From Dyadobacter frigoris (GTDB lineage Bacteria; Bacteroidota; Bacteroidia; Cytophagales; Spirosomataceae), in contig NZ_SZVO01000021.1 of NCBI RefSeq assembly GCF_005280585.1, forward strand, positions 1-64,000: a stretch of DNA of 64,000 nucleotides. Direction: 5' to 3'. The notes under the pieces are model-generated. The model was not told where the DNA came from and searched no databases. It was given only the letters and a program-made list of their open reading frames with translations. Made by a program: the position numbers and the translations under genes. Positions within the stretch are counted from its first letter, which is position 1. Every line of letters starts with the position of its first letter. Below are positions 62,994-64,000 of the stretch, piece by piece.

Positions 62994-64000
62994 ATGAAAA
63001 GCCTGATCACTATATCTCTGCTATCGGTCATTCTGCTGCTGACACAAACGTCCTGTAACAAAGAATGGCTCAAACCTGAACCCCTTTCCTTTTTTAGCCC
63101 TGAAAATGTCTACGTTGACCAGGCAGGTTTTGAATCCCTGCTAGTTACAATGAGAAAGGACATTAAAAATGAGAATACGGCAAATACGACCACCTTGATG
63201 CCCAATCTTACGATGGAGTTCGCAGCTTCTGATCTGGCCTCACCCTGGTCTCAGCTGGACTTTTATAATCTGACACCTAATACAGATCAGTATTACCAGT
63301 TTCTGGGCATGTTTACGGTCATGTATTCCTCGATTAAAAATGCCAACGTTTTGATTTCACGGATTGATGATATCAAGTGGGATTCTGAAAAGAGCAGAAA
63401 TGTAATATTAGCAGAGGCCTACTGGCACAGGGCTTACTGGTATTACCGGCTTGTGAATTCTTACGGCGATGTCCCCTTTATCAATGAAGAAATACAGGGA
63501 GCTAAACTTGATTTCCAATCACATAGCCGGTGGACGATACTTGAAAAACTTCAGTCGGATCTTGAATTTGCGGTGCAATGGCTTCCGGCAACGGCCAAAG
63601 CAGGAACCATTTCACAAGGTGCAGCAAATCACTTGCTGGCAAAAGTATATCTGGCCAATACTCAATTTGAAAAGGCCATAGAAGCAGCATCGCGGGTGAT
63701 CAATGGCCCATATGCGCTAATGACACAACGATTCGGGATTGATGCTGCCAAACCGGTACGGAACCTGATATGGGACTTGCACCGTCCCAAAAATTATAAT
63801 ACTGCCCAGAATACCGAGACGATCCTGGCTTCTGTCGACCGTTTTGAAGCACCTCCCGGGGCAAGATCTGTCGGACTTTATACCATGCGTATGTACAATT
63901 GCCAATGGTTTCAACCACAGGTACTTGATAGCCAGGGCAAGCCCGGCATGGTAGCAAGTGGCCCTATGTATGATTCTTTGGGAAGAGGTAATGCGAATGT
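62994..64000 (+). CDS. SusD/RagB-family lipoprotein (runs off the window)
   Basis: Starts at ATG 62994 and has no stop before the window ends, so at least 335 residues are present. The lipoprotein signal is LLSVILLLTQTSCNKEWLKP with a lipobox TSC. The SusD N-terminal helices are clear: ILAEAYWHRAYWYYRLVNSY, GDVPFI and AANHLLAKVYLANTQFEKAI. It pairs with the SusC directly upstream. The C-terminal RagB domain lies outside the window. Confidence 0.92.
   Translation, partial: MKSLITISLLSVILLLTQTSCNKEWLKPEPLSFFSPENVYVDQAGFESLLVTMRKDIKNENTANTTTLMPNLTMEFAASDLASPWSQLDFYNLTPNTDQYYQFLGMFTVMYSSIKNANVLISRIDDIKWDSEKSRNVILAEAYWHRAYWYYRLVNSYGDVPFINEEIQGAKLDFQSHSRWTILEKLQSDLEFAVQWLPATAKAGTISQGAANHLLAKVYLANTQFEKAIEAASRVINGPYALMTQRFGIDAAKPVRNLIWDLHRPKNYNTAQNTETILASVDRFEAPPGARSVGLYTMRMYNCQWFQPQVLDSQGKPGMVASGPMYDSLGRGNAN

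Noticed and set aside
1-64000. tRNA, rRNA, CRISPR array, prophage or insertion sequence
   Set aside because: No cloverleaf-like intergenic sequence, no regularly spaced repeats, and no transposase or phage structural gene could be recognised on either strand.

Overview
The window reads as chromosome of a Bacteroidota bacterium, most likely a Cytophagales/Spirosomataceae member of the Dyadobacter type. The basis is two SusC/SusD pairs, an ECF sigma/FecR pair, a type IX secretion sorting tail, many lipoprotein and DUF1080-type secreted proteins, and promoter -7 boxes of the form TAnnTTTG. The genus is inference. No tRNA, rRNA, CRISPR array or intact insertion sequence was seen.

Region A (1-24.6 kb) is a large catabolic locus, almost all on the minus strand. 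An ECF sigma factor and FecR anti-sigma factor precede SusC/SusD (19.1-22.6 kb). Downstream are two paralogous ceramidase-like enzymes, a periplasmic dehydrogenase-like propeller protein, a HiPIP-like iron-sulfur protein and an enolase-superfamily enzyme. A second minus-strand operon starts at 9.6 kb with a BNR/sialidase-like protein. It continues through an SDR, a threonine-synthase-like PLP enzyme, an MFS transporter, RraA, RidA, an M81 (MlrC-like) protein, an SMP-30 lactonase, a Kelch mutarotase and a partial dehydrogenase. A divergent GntR/FCD regulator faces it, and a TGT-AGG-ACA type palindrome overlaps the operon's -7 box. The substrate is not evident.

Region B (27.4-45.5 kb) is the most striking part: a compact, plus-strand [NiFe]-hydrogenase island. 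It holds hypA, hypB, hypF, hypC, hypD and hypE, an NHL-propeller protein, a NiCoT/UreH-type nickel permease, a 75-aa unknown and a DUF151 (bifunctional nuclease) protein. Then come two TetR regulators around a 119-aa unknown, a TPR histidine kinase, group-2a (HupSL/Huc type) small and large subunits, the maturation protease, a 106-aa unknown and a 503-aa TPR-like protein. There is no Tat signal on the small subunit and no cytochrome b gene, so this is a cytoplasm-facing uptake hydrogenase with an unknown electron outlet. An 18-bp dyad TTAGAAAnnnnTTTCTAA occurs before hypA, twice in tandem before hupS, and once between the TetR genes. I propose it as the operator of the TetR pair. Decayed genes lie on both sides: a BON-domain protein with an in-frame stop, and a frameshifted unknown gene.

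Region C (46-55.9 kb) is accessory: small lipoproteins, an imelysin-like lipoprotein, a T9SS/BclA-like secreted pair, a large hybrid histidine kinase and a redoxin-like protein. It also holds two decaying genes: a hexapeptide acetyltransferase with a 17-bp inverted duplication at its break, and a PAS-domain sensor with a frameshift. Region D (55.9-64 kb) has a PQQ-type sugar dehydrogenase, a DUF1080 protein, a LacI regulator with a near-perfect 36-bp palindrome upstream, and a second SusC/SusD pair that runs off the window.
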